Shown: piece by piece, positions 19,004 through 29,976 of the stretch
How the letters are laid out: every line of letters starts with the position of its first letter
Numbering within the stretch: position 1 is the first letter of the stretch
Assembly (NCBI GenBank): GCA_003615045.1
Contig: ML014132.1
Span: 113,152-177,151, forward strand
Direction: 5' to 3'
DNA: 64,000 bases
Source of the DNA: Caulochytrium protostelioides
Taxonomy: Eukaryota > Chytridiomycota > Caulochytriomycetes > Caulochytriales > Caulochytriaceae
The notes under the pieces: generated by a model
Seen by the model: only the letters and a program-made list of their open reading frames with translations
The model's database searches: none
Told to the model about the DNA's origin: nothing
Made by a program: the position numbers and the translations under genes

Positions 19004-20977
19004 CTAAAACCCAACGAACTTGTCGGCGTACGGGTCGGGACCGGTGGCGCCGTAAGGTGCGTGGTCTTCCGGGTACTTGTCGAAGTGACTCGTGTCGCCG
19101 GCAGATGCGACGTTCGGGATGTGCGGTGCCGGAATCTGGCCGTTCTGCGCCTTGATCCAGTCGACGCCCGCAAACCATTTGTGGCGCTTGATATCGCTCG
19201 AACCGCCCTTCAGGTTGCCGTAGCGCTTGCTGAGGTTGGGCTGGAGCAACCGCTTGACGAGGTCCTTGGCGTCCAGATCAAAGTGGGCCGCGAACCGGAC
19301 TTTGCATGCGAGAATGCGCTCGTAGAGTTTGAAGTGGTCGTCATCGCAGAAGGGTGGGTGGCCCGCGAGCATCTCATAGATGAGCACGCCTAGCGCCCAC
19401 CAATCGACGGCCTGGCCGTATGCCTTCGACTGAATAATCTCGGGCGCCAGGTAGTCCGGCGTGCCACACAGCGTCCACGTGACATCGGGCACGTGTTTGG
19501 CAAATCCAAAGTCGGTAATCTTAATGTTGCCCTGTGCATCAATCAGGAGATTCTCGGGTTTCAGGTCGCGGTAGATGATATCCTTGGCATGCAAGTACTC
19601 AAATGCAAGGGTGACCTGAGTCGCATAGAACTGGGCCACGTGGTTCGGGAATCTCCCGCAGCGCCGCAAGTACGAGAAGAGCTCGCCGCCCTGCACATAC
19701 TCCATCACGAGATAGAGGTTCGCGCTGTCCTGGAAGGTGCCATGCAATTTCACCAGGAACGGGTGGTCCAGCACCTCCAAAATGCTCTTTTCGTTGACCG
19801 TGTGCTCGACCTGCTTCATCCGGATCACCTCAGCCTTGCGCAACACTTTCATGGCGCAGTACTGGCCCGACTGGCGGTTGCGCACGAGATGCACGCGACC
19901 GAATGAGCCCGTGCCGAGCGTGCGGTCGATATGAAACTGCTCGAGCGTGAACTTGGCCGCATTCGCTGGCGCCGTCGCTTCGGGTGCCATGGTGGAGGTG
20001 GCGGGAATCGCGACACCCACGAGTTTCGGGTCACTCTCCAACGCTCCCGGCGGCGAGGCTGCCGCCTGGCTGCCAGCCGGCGAGGGCAGGCCAGCGGCCG
20101 TGAGCACCGTTTCGCCGCCCCCCGTCAGCAGCGGCGGCGGGGTCTTGGTTCCGCTTCCGGAAGTGGCCGCGGCCGGTGGCGAGACTGACGCCGGGGGCAA
20201 TGAGGACGGCGATGAAGACGGCGCGGCCGAGGACGGCGCGGGGGAAGCCTCGCGGAAGGCCGGTGGCACCGTCGACACCGGAGCCGCGGACACGACCGAC
20301 GCGAGCGCCGTCGAGGCCTGGGAGGCGGCCGTCTCGGAGGCGGCCGCGGTCGGTGGCGACGCCGCCGCCGTCGTCGCTAGCGAAGACGCCGGCGTCGACC
20401 CCACCGCGTCGATCGCGGGTGCGAATGGCGGCGGCTCGGATGCCGCTACGGGTGCCGATGCCGCCGATGCCGAGACGTGGCTATCCGTGCGGCTAAAGAA
20501 ACTGGTGATTCCGCGCGGCGTCGTCGTACGCCCCGAGGCCGGCGGCGGGCCGGCGGCGTTGCTGGCCATGGCGGCGGGCACAGGCTCGGCGCCGGCGTTC
20601 GCTGCGGAGGACGGCGCGGCCGGCGCGGCCGACGGGAGGAAGGTTTTGCCGGCGTCGCCAGCGAGTGTGCCCGGCATCGGGAAGGCGGTCGGTGCGGCCG
20701 GGATCACATCGTCTCGAGGCCCGCGGAGGGCGCTCCCGCTGGCGGCTTCGTTGCCGACGGGCGCGGTCGGCTGCGTGGCGACGGCGTGGCCCCCGGCATC
20801 GAGGTGGAGGGTGCTCCCGGTTTGGCTAGGCGCGACACTCTGGACCACGCTCGGAATGATGCTCGGGTTCTCGCTGGGCACGGCGCTGTGGTGGGAGAAA
20901 GCGTGGCCGTGGGCAAAGTGGTTGGCGGACCGAAAGGTGTTTTTCGTGGTTTCCTTGAATTTTTTGAGCAGCGTCAT
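19004..20977 (-). CDS. cAMP-dependent protein kinase (PKA) catalytic subunit
   Basis: A Ser/Thr kinase of 657 aa in the AGC group, the effector of cAMP signalling. The first 345 residues are a low-complexity Ala/Pro/Ser/Thr extension. The kinase domain (about 347-602) shows [10 protein letters not shown] (Gly loop), CAMKVL (ATP-binding Lys), [10 protein letters not shown] (catalytic loop), [10 protein letters not shown] (metal-binding DFG) and [14 protein letters not shown] (activation loop with the phosphorylated Thr). The AGC tail ends in DKFVGF, the typical FxxF at the PKA C-terminus. The open frame extends upstream to 21190, but only through a non-ATG codon; the first ATG that makes sense is at 20977 ([10 protein letters not shown]). 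Long N-terminal extensions are common in fungal PKA subunits. HemK converges on it; upstream lies a long gene-free region. Confidence 0.93.
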   Translation of the reverse strand: MTLLKKFKETTKNTFRSANHFAHGHAFSHHSAVPSENPSIIPSVVQSVAPSQTGSTLHLDAGGHAVATQPTAPVGNEAASGSALRGPRDDVIPAAPTAFPMPGTLAGDAGKTFLPSAAPAAPSSAANAGAEPVPAAMASNAAGPPPASGRTTTPRGITSFFSRTDSHVSASAASAPVAASEPPPFAPAIDAVGSTPASSLATTAAASPPTAAASETAASQASTALASVVSAAPVSTVPPAFREASPAPSSAAPSSSPSSLPPASVSPPAAATSGSGTKTPPPLLTGGGETVLTAAGLPSPAGSQAAASPPGALESDPKLVGVAIPATSTMAPEATAPANAAKFTLEQFHIDRTLGTGSFGRVHLVRNRQSGQYCAMKVLRKAEVIRMKQVEHTVNEKSILEVLDHPFLVKLHGTFQDSANLYLVMEYVQGGELFSYLRRCGRFPNHVAQFYATQVTLAFEYLHAKDIIYRDLKPENLLIDAQGNIKITDFGFAKHVPDVTWTLCGTPDYLAPEIIQSKAYGQAVDWWALGVLIYEMLAGHPPFCDDDHFKLYERILACKVRFAAHFDLDAKDLVKRLLQPNLSKRYGNLKGGSSDIKRHKWFAGVDWIKAQNGQIPAPHIPNVASAGDTSHFDKYPEDHAPYGATGPDPYADKFVGF

Positions 20978-23900
20978 GATGCCCGCGCGGCCGTCGCTGC
21001 GGCGTCGTCGTCGGGGATGCGCGGAGGACAGGCCTTCAGCGAACAAGGGCACTGGATCCGGTGATGAGCAGCGGAATAGCAGCTCGAGGGCGACGTCTCG
21101 TCGGCCTCGAGTCGCCTGGTGAATGACAGCGGCGATTGATCCGTCGTGAAAGAAGATAGCGGAGTTGATCGACGACGGGTAGGTCAGCAACCGAGCGAGA
21201 CGGGGAGGACCGGCGATGAGGTCCAGCGAAGGCCAAGCGTTAAAAAGTCGGCAATAATAATTGAAGAATCACAGTAGACGGAGTGATGACGCAGTCGATC
21301 GTTCGGCTCCACGTGGGCAGAAGAGACGACGCGCACTGAACACGACGGCCCCGTGGTGGCGTCGACAGGTCGCGGGTGTGCGATCCCACGTGGTCGGCAG
21401 CGATCGGCGCCACCCGCCTTTTTTCCTTTCTCTTCCCTTTCCTTTTGCGATTGGCAGCAAGTTAGTCAGCGGACGCGGTATGGCCAGCCGAGGGTGTTTG
21501 TGGCCAATCGCCGACATCGCCGATGCACTACGATGATACGAAAATACGTCGTCCACATGACCCACGCGGCGGGCCAATGGCTACCGTCGACGATCACGCC
21601 GGGCTCGGAGCCCGCGCGCAGTGGCCACGGGGTCGGCGGGTTGGGCACCCAGAAAGGTGCGCCTCCACTCCACTCACCTATGTGCATCGCGCAGCACGAA
21701 AGACGCTGACCACTGCCTCGAGTCCGAACGCGTAGAAAAGAACTGCGGATGGCATGGATGCGACGTCGTTCGGGCTGGGCACCCGCTTGGCCGCACCCGC
21801 AGCGGACGGTCGTGTCGGAGTTTCCCTGGCGTTCTTCCCCGCTCATTCTGCGGAAGAGACCGGGGCACCACCCTTGCTGCCCCGCGCCGAGGTGAAAACT
21901 CAGTGTGCTCGCTTTCATAACAGCGGGCTGGCACTGCTGAACTGCATGCGACTGCGTTTCAACCCACGGCGCGCTGATAGGCGCCGGCCGCCAGGGATGG
22001 CCTGCCGCCGATCCACACGGGCAGTGCATGGCGCCTACGTGTGACACGAAGGACCCCGGGCCGCGTCGTCCACCGCAGTATCCGGCGGATGTGTGTGCCA
22101 GGAGCATCATGTTCGTGGGGTCGACAACCCGATCATCAGGATAACTTGATCTCTGGATCTTGATGAACGACCGGTCACCCAAGCGCATCACTCGTCCACA
22201 GATCAAAGTTCTTTTTTCTGTGTTTCGGTCGCTCTCGTCCCGCATCAAGACAGGTCGGCAGGCACTCGGTCATGGGTGAAGTAGAATGCTGCGGAGGGAC
22301 GCCGCATGAGATCGCCTGGCGTGGATGTGCCTACGATAAGCAAGGGCTTGTCCGCCCCACACGGGCGTGTCGACATCCCCCAACCTCGGGCTTTCATGAC
22401 ATCGAAAATAATAGCGATACCCTGCGTGATTCCCAAGGGCCATGAAATATGGCGGTGTCATGGCAGCTCCAAGTTGGTGATCGTCACTTCTCTTTGGCGT
22501 TTGGCCCTGCCCGCAACCAGAGTGAGAAAGGGCGACAACTGTCTCAGTATGACAGGGTCATTGATTAGCGCCAGCGCCAGCAGGCGATTGCGGTGGCCAC
22601 ATCACACCGTCACAGTATGCGGATCCCAAATAGTGGAACACGTGATGTCCCATCATAAGGCGAGCTTTCTCGGCTTCAGGTGACAACAGTTGGTTGACAG
22701 CATGGCTTCATGATGCTTCCGTGCGGACGCATGGATCAGAGAGGTCGGACCGAACCATGTATCGTGTATCGTGATGCACTACCATTAGGATCGCCATCAT
22801 CGTCTCAGACATGAATGACGACGGTAGTATCCTTGTGCCATCTGGTATCCCAGCATCAGAATCACGCTGACTCGAGCTGACTTGCATTTTGGTAACGGAA
22901 TCGCCTAACACATGGTTCTGGGGACCGGGCTAAGGCCGCCTCATGGGCGTCTATGCTGGTTCTCGCGCGCCGAGAAAGGGGCGGCCTCGCAAGCCCAGTG
23001 AAGGGAGCGAAGACGACGACGCTAATGCCGATGAGGCTCGGCTGAGCGTCGGTGGCGCGGAAGCAGCGCGAGCGAACGCCGCGGCGGCGGCGACGGCGGC
23101 AGGCCGGCCGTCTTGCCCGCCTTGCCCGCCCGCCGCGGTCGCGGCCGCGGCCGTCGGCCATACCCGGCCGCGGTGCTTCTCCGTTCCATTCGGTTATCGC
23201 GTGGCTCGGGGCCATGATGAAAAACTGGACCAGCGGCTCTGGCTCGACAACATACGAGAAAGCGGCGACAGGTCAGGCGTGGCGCGCGTCATACTGATGA
23301 CAGCGGCCCATGACAGGCGTTTATCGTCCTTGCTGCCCGGTTCTCCAGTGATACCCCGCGCCGCCTTCCGTGTCCTTGTTGTTCCTTTCCCTGTTTTCAC
23401 GAGGTACCGTCCCCGCGTCCCCGCGTCACGCGCGCTGTGCTCGATGCACGTGGTGGCGTCTCTGCTGCCATTGCGGACTCGTCTGCCGTGGTGACGATAC
23501 CACGACGATGCAGTCTGCTGCCCACGGTTTCAACGATGTCGTCGGTCCTCGCACGACCTTGCACGATGCCTGCCTGCCCATAGCAGCCGTCCTAGCTGCC
23601 GCATGGTGCCCTGGCTGATATGGCCATGATGAGCCGTCTGCTGTACCAGTCATGCCGCCATTACCTGGCGACGGAACGATTCTATCGCTTGCGCCGTGGG
23701 CGTTTTGACCAATGGCCATGGCGGATGGTCTTGACTGATGGTCATGGGACGCGAGACCGTTTCCGTACGGACAGAGCCTAGTCGTTGATTTATGCGGCTT
23801 GGGCTATATCGTGCCTGATTAGGCCGATGCCTGACGCGTCGATGCGGTGCCACCATCATTGACGACGACATCGGCCGTCAAGCAGTCGTGGTGCTACCAC

Positions 23901-24185
23901 GTTGTCCGTTGCATTCATGCCCGGCATGGCGAGGCGACCCGTTGTGGTGACGACTCGTGGTGGTGAGGGTGGCAGATGCCAATCCGTCCATGGGCGGATC
24001 GCTCGATCTCTCGTGCTGCGATGCTTGCGGCTTATCGTTGCGCGATGGCGATGCATCAGGTGATGCTGATAGATGATGCGGTATGACTGACTTTTTTTTG
24101 GATGTCTTTGATTAACGGAATTCGATGACGATGGCGACGACGACGTATGGTTCGCGGCGCATAGCTTCGGCACCCATCGAGCACC
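20978..24185. other. 3.2-kb region without a supported gene
   Basis: It lies between the divergent PKA and ATP synthase subunit j genes. Several open stretches exist (for example minus 22248-21466 and plus 22943-23494), but their translations show no known domain and have irregular composition. The stretch around 22970-23010 encodes KGRPRK, which resembles an AT-hook but stands alone. No tRNA, rRNA or transposon signature is found. An unrecognised non-coding RNA or multi-exon gene cannot be excluded. Confidence 0.4.
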
Positions 24186-24467
24186 ATGGCCCCGACACCG
24201 CTCTTCCGCACCGTCTTCGGTTCGAAGGTGTACCAGTCGTCGTTCCTCAAGATGTACTGGCCCTTCATGATGACCGGTACCTTCATGTTCTACTCGATCA
24301 CTGCGGCGCACACCGCCCTCATGAACGACCCCTACGACAAGTGGAACAACATCATGGCCTCGACCAAGAAGTCCGGCGAGGAGACCGCCGAGCTCAACAA
24401 GGCCAGCGACTGGTACCAGGAGCAGCTCGCCCTCCGCGCTGCGGGCAAGCCTAACCACCTCGCCTAA
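24186..24467 (+). CDS. ATP18: mitochondrial ATP synthase subunit j (Atp18-like)
   Basis: A small protein of 93 aa. Subunit i/j is an accessory subunit of the membrane part (F0) of F1F0-ATP synthase in the inner mitochondrial membrane and helps dimer stability. The block FLKMYWPFMMTGTFMFY (about 20-36) matches the PTPILKVYWPFF start of yeast Atp18, and one membrane helix spans about 22-41. Next is a short MNDPYDKW segment, then a charged tail (KKSGEETAELNKASDWYQ) longer than in yeast, whose protein is about 59 aa. The ATG sits in a good context (CACCATGG). It is single-exon and convergent with ORC5, 339 bases away. The family call rests on the short membrane block, so other small respiratory-complex subunits remain possible. 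Confidence 0.7.
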   Translation: MAPTPLFRTVFGSKVYQSSFLKMYWPFMMTGTFMFYSITAAHTALMNDPYDKWNNIMASTKKSGEETAELNKASDWYQEQLALRAAGKPNHLA

Positions 24468-24806
24468 GCGTGCATGTGTTAATGCGTGACAATCACGGGC
24501 AGCCGACCACGTGCCTCTCGGTGTTGATACTGTCCCCAAACCGGCCCATTGGTCGCCCATGGGTCTGTCTGGTGCGACGGGCGGCCGCCCTTGGCGCCTC
24601 AGCTTCACCGGCGATTCACCGGTCTCGATACGGAGCATGACACGAACGACCGTCGTCATCCTGCCCTTTCGCTTTCGCCCACCCGACCACCATGTATTAG
24701 ATTCAACTCAAACCATTTTTTCTTTTTATACACGACGCTTACGCCAGCCACCCAACCGAAGACAGACGCAGGGTTCGCGTCCATGACGGGTATCTATCGA
24801 CGCAGT
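24468..24806. other. gap between convergent ATP18-like and ORC5 genes
   Basis: It holds only the 3' flanks of two genes pointing at each other. A T-rich run around 24715-24727 could belong to a 3' end signal of either. No gene is seen. Confidence 0.5.
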
Positions 24807-26593
24807 CTACCCATCGACGAGGTAGATGTCCAAGTCAAAGGAGACGGAGGCACTGACTTCGCGGGCTAGCTCGTACGGCACATTGCATTTGAGCCGAACA
24901 TCGTCAAGCCGCAGCGCGGCGCCCCCGACCGCGGCGCCCGGACCCGTGCCGCCGCCGCCGCCGCCTGCCCGCAGCAGCAGCCGCAGCGCGATCAGCAGCG
25001 CGACCTGCGCATGCGTGCTGACCGCGCCGGCCGACGACCGCACCCCGCCCGCCACTCCGCGCTTGGTGCCGCGCGCCGGCACGATCGCATGGAAGATCGC
25101 CAGCAGCCGCTCGAGGGGGAACGCCCGTGGCCCGCGCGCATGGGGCGCCATCTGCGCGAGCGTCGACGCGGCGGCGGCGGCGGCGGCAGCGACGGCGGCA
25201 TGGTCGCCAGCGCCGCGGGCGGCGTCGGTGCCGCCGCGGCCTCGGCCGCCGCGACTGCCGCGGCCTCGACCGCGGCCGCGGCCCGTGAGCGCGCGCGGGC
25301 GGGCGCCGTCTTCGGGCCCCGACCGCGTGTAGAAGTGGGCGTCCAGCTTGGGCGGGTTCGCGGAGGCGAGGTATGCGGCGAGCAGCAGAAACTTGGTGTC
25401 GTAGGGCAGCGGCAGCAAGCGCCGGCCGGTCGAGACGGGCGCGGCCATCTCGGCGGCGCCCGTGGCGGCCGGCGCGAGCTGGGCCCATTCGGTGCGGGAG
25501 AGCTCGCGGGTCCAGAGGCGCTCGCCGGCGGCGTGCTGGCAGGCGCCGAGGTGGCGGAACAACTTGGGCCGATCGCTCGGTTCGCGGGTCGCGGCGCCCG
25601 AGGCGATGCAGGCCTGGAGCTGCGGAAAGAGCAGGCTCGCCAGGTATCGCAGCTCGTTGAGGTCGGTGCAGGGCACGCAGAAGACGTCGTGCAGGATGTG
25701 CAGGAACCACGTATAAAACTCGGGGTCTTCGCCGGGCGGGCAGTCGCGCGCCATGATGGCGAGCCGCTGCTCGGCCGTGTATGCCGTAAAGGGAACAATG
25801 AGCGGCGTCACGTCCGGTGAAAAGGCCATGAAGCGGGACCATGGGAGATGCGTGACAAACACAAGCGAGAGCGGCAGCGCTTCGCGGCCCGACGCGCGGA
25901 GCAGCGGCGTGAGCACGTCCGGAAAGTTGCGCAGCAGATGGGCGTTATCAACGACGATAAAACGCTGCGGTTCGGATGCACCGGATGCGCCCGGCATGAG
26001 CCGATTTTCCGCGTGCAAGCGGCCCAGCAGAAAGATCCAGTCGGCCATGGTTTCGCAGCGGTAGGCGGGCGCATACCCATTTTCAGCGGTCAAGGTGTGC
26101 CCGACAAGCGCATCCAGCGTCGACTCAAAGAGCAGGCGCGGCACGTGGAGGCGCGCCGCATCGACGTGCGGGTGCCGCGGTTCAGGGAACACGGCGCGGC
26201 AAACCGCCGTCTTGCCGGACGCGGGCGGTCCCGTCACAAAAATCGTCTTGGGCGCCGGCTACAGTGCGTTCATACGTTCATTTGATCATACCAGCCTGCG
26301 TGGGGTTTGACGGTCAGTACCAAGCAAGTAACAAGAAAAATCCAAATGGCGCGACATTCGAGCCCTTAAGCCATCGGCGATCATGATCTCTGTTTGTTGT
26401 TTCTTACCAGCTGGGCCAGTTGGGTCAAAGTGTTGATTTCGGCTTCACGGCCTGGAAACAGATCGCAAGGTGGTGGCGGCGTCGCGGGGCCCGCTGCGGT
26501 GGCGGCCGCCGACGGCAGCATGGCATCCGATGGCGCATCCATCCTGGAATCCTGCGTTTCCGCTGACGGTGATCTCAATGCCGTCGCCGCCAT
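24807..26593 (-). CDS. ORC5: origin recognition complex subunit 5 (two exons)
   Basis: ORC5 is an AAA+-type subunit of the six-protein complex that marks DNA replication origins. The gene reads as complement(24807..26258, 26408..26593), giving 545 aa. Exon 1 (62 aa) ends with the ORC5 signature FPGREAEINTLTQL; exon 2 opens with PAPKTIFVTGPPASGKT (Walker A). The splice is phase 0, GTAAGA to TGTAG, and without it exon 2 meets an in-frame TAG just upstream. Other landmarks are FIVVDNAHLLRNF (a degenerate Walker B, usual for ORC5), PYDTKFLLLAAYLAS and FPLERLLAIFHAIV in the C-terminal winged-helix region. Oddities are a GRGRGRGSRGGRGRGG tract and a poly-Ala run inserted before FPLERL. Yeast ORC5 is about 480 aa. 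The exon structure is inferred from sequence but is coherent. Confidence 0.9.
26259..26407 (-). other. intron of ORC5 (149 nt)
   Basis: The donor GTAAGA is directly after CAGCTG, and the acceptor is CACTGTAG. It is phase 0 and joins the FPGRE exon to the Walker A exon. It contains in-frame stops when read through. Confidence 0.85.
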
Positions 26594-29046
26594 GCTGCAG
26601 CGCTGGTATCCGGGAAAGCCTGCCTTCCGTCTGCCTTTTTTGCGGCTGCGTCGTCCACCGCGTTAAAGCGGAAGACGCAAGAGTTTTCGACAATGAGCAC
26701 CTCGGGCTGGTCAGGCGGAGGGATCGAATCAGCGTTGCAGCGTCGATATGATTGAGAGCGAGTCCAATCTCTGGGCAGGCGAGGCCTGCTGGTCAGAGAT
26801 TCGGCAGAGAGCGGAGTTACGCGGGCGAACGGCAGGATGATGCTGAATGGTGTGTGCGATAGACAGATGTTGTAGGGATTTATCTACGACGCCTTCGATC
26901 GGCTCTGGACCCCTCAACCCATGATCGACGTCGAGCCGTTTGGAGACATCAAGGGTCTTGTCCGAGCCGCTTCATCGCCGTCTGCCGGTGGCGGGTATGC
27001 TTTGCACGGTTCGCCGAGGAGGGCGGACATGAGGCGGAGGACATGAGGCGTAGCCAGCGGGTGATCCGACCTGGTCACCATCTTGCCTGCTTTCCTCCGT
27101 TGCGGTGGGCTCCAAGCCGGCCCACCCGCGCCACACCCTAGGGTAGGTGCCACGAGCTGATGATGATAGCTCGATGGCCGACGAAGGAGGATGGCCGACC
27201 TCCCGACTTTGTCTGCTGAGCATAAAGTCGGCACCCTGGGCCATCCGATGACGAGGATCACTCATACCCGTACGCTCGACGGACCAAATCCGTCGTTCTA
27301 TCCGCCTCGATAGGCCACGTTTGTCGCCCATGCCGTGCAGCCAGGCGACCCCTCGGTGCTGCGTTGCTTGGAGATAACAGCCTGACATAAGAAGGCGCTG
27401 CCGATTCTGATGAATGCGCGCATGGGATGGATCACACCCATCATAATCAGCTCCATCGCGTGGCTTTCCCCCGACACAGGGAGCAGCTGGCCGCTCGACC
27501 CAGGTCTGCCCACACTTTTTTCGTAGCAGCGAAGCCGCCCACAAGCGCGAGAGTCACGAGCGGCGGCGGTGGATGGCCATCCCTATATCACCGCCGGCAA
27601 GCCGCACAAGCATCGACGATCAACGACCGCTGCATGCGGAAACCCACTGCATGCCGACCACGTGCGCCGTCTCCGGCGAAGGCCGTGGCTGGAGGCTGGA
27701 GGCTGGAGGTTGGAGGCTGGAGGCCTTTGTTCGGGGCCGGGGTCGTCGGAGAGAACGAGCATCAGCCACGAGCCCTGACGCGGCCCTCGAGCATATCATC
27801 AAAGCGATGGCCCCTGTCCCGATCTCGTCGGGGAACGGCGAGCGTGAAGCCCCCTCGGCCGCACCTGCGGATGGCCCTTGCCCCTCGTGATCCGCTCGGG
27901 ACCGCAGGACACCACGCGAGCGTGGCCATGTCGCCATGGCGCACCAGTTCACGCGCGGTGGTCGCTGCCGGCGCTGCTCGTGCTGACGTGGAGTGTCGCC
28001 GCTCGCCCAATGCGCTATCATAACACCACTTCGATCAGTGAGGAGCCCCGTCGGCCCGGGGGATCAAAGCGGAGCAGCCCAGCCCAGCGCCCACCCACCA
28101 CGCTGCAAGCCACCGGGCCCGAGCCGAAGCCCTTCCGCCGCGCTAGCTGATGTCCGAGCCAGTATGCGGTGCGGTGCAGTGGCCGGCGGCCGCCATCTCT
28201 CCATCGTCGCGCCGGGCGAGACGGCGTCAGGCTCGAGCACGGCCGGATGGCGCCATGGCCTGAGATCCGACGGGTCGCCGTGGCGGCGGGCCCTCCTCGC
28301 CGACCGCTGGAGCCCCCGCCCGCCGACGGGCCGATGTCATTTGCCCGCGGGTTGCACCATCATGACACGGCCGCACTAGGACGCCGCGGCGAGTATGGGC
28401 GGCGCCTCGCCGAGGCCGCCGCCGCCGCCGCCGGCCGCCCGCGGGCCGCGCGCCAAGCAACTGGGTGAGCCCGTCCGTGCTCCCCCGTCAAGGGACAGCA
28501 CTCGCTCGACCGCTCGACCGCTCGACCGGCTGGCCGGCCGGCGGCGCCCGCGCGCGGCAAAGCATCGAGGGCGAGGCGTCGCATGAAGAAGCGGCCTAGG
28601 ATGCGCACGTGATCCACGAGCCCCGATGCGGGAGGCGCTCGTTCTGGCGAAAGGACCGCAGGTGCTGCGCCACTCGTCCGAAGGGGAGGGCCGCCGTAGG
28701 CGGGACCGCCGTAGGAGGGAGCCGGCGGCAGGCAGCGGCAGGCGCCGATCCCTCGGCCGAGCCTGTCAAGATCTCCCGTCGGTCACATCGGCGTCAGGCT
28801 CCTGCCAGCATGCAGAACGCTTGCCAAGAAATCATGGATGGCGATGCGCGCGCTCATGCGAGTCCGTCTCGTCTTTGTTGCTGCTGAACCGTGGACCAGC
28901 GGGACGGCGTATGGAGCGTCGGCCCTCGTGCACCCGTGCTGACTGGCCTTGCACCCCTCGCGCCCGCTTCTTTCTCCCGAAATTTGTCATTGCTCGATTG
29001 ATTCCCAGGCGGTGGAGCCGTCCTGCTCGCTGTAGACGATATCGTG
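26594..29046. other. intergenic region between divergent ORC5 and an unknown gene
   Basis: No gene is supported in this 2.5 kb. It contains short tandem repeats: GGAGGCT-type copies at 27687-27724 and CGCTCGACC copies at 28501-28530. Open stretches on both strands after 27400 are explained by rising GC and have no family match. Confidence 0.45.
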
Positions 29047-29931
29047 ATGTCAGACACCATGCCAGAACGGAGCCATGAAGCCCGGCGGCCAGATCCAGGG
29101 GGTGCCGCTCGAGACGCTGCCGCGGCATCGCCGTCGACACTGGCCGCTGCTCCCGCAGATCCATCGACAAGACCGGCTTCGCCCCCACCCTTGGCATCGC
29201 CAGTCTCGTCGGCATCGTCGGCATCGTCGGCATCTCAGTCTGTCGGTGCTTCTGCCGGGTCAGCCGCATCGGCGGCGTCTGCCACAACCGCCGAGTGGGC
29301 TCAGTCGACCAGGCTATCTGCCGGGTCGGTCGAGCCGCAGCCACGTGCAGCATCCGCGGACACGGCAGGACTCGCCGACCGGATGTCGATACCATCGGCC
29401 GCCACGTCGCCGGCGCCCACCACAGCGCCGATGCCGTCGCCGTGGAACAGGCCTCGGGCCGCCTCCGGCCACGGCCTGACGCCCCAGGACCCATCGCAGC
29501 CCATGGCGTCGCCGCTCCCGTCATCGGCGGCGCTGTCCACGTCCATGTCGGCGCCGATATCAGGGACGGGCGGCACGGCATGGCTCGCACAGCCGCTCTC
29601 GACAGCCGCATCATCGGCGGGCTTGAGGCACGCCGCGACGCCGTCGATACCATCGGCGCCATCGCCGCCGCCGCGCCACCGCGCGCACACCATGACGGCC
29701 GTCATGTCCGCAACGGCCTCGGCCGCCTCGGCGCTCGCCCGGCCGATCCCCGTCCGCCGCGCCGTCGGGTCGTTAACCGACATCTTCGACCAAAGCACGG
29801 CGCCGATTGCTGCGCCGCGCCGCCGTCAGGACGACCCGTCCGTGGCGACAGCGGAGTCTATAGCGTCGCGCAGCCTGCCGACATCTGCGAACGGCGAACG
29901 GCTGGCGGCGCCGCGCCATGGCGCTGGGACT

Positions 29932-29976
<45 letters not shown>

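Noticed and set aside
22943-23494. 183-codon frame with an AT-hook-like KGRPRK start
   Set aside because: Only a few residues resemble an AT-hook; the remainder has no steady composition or family match.
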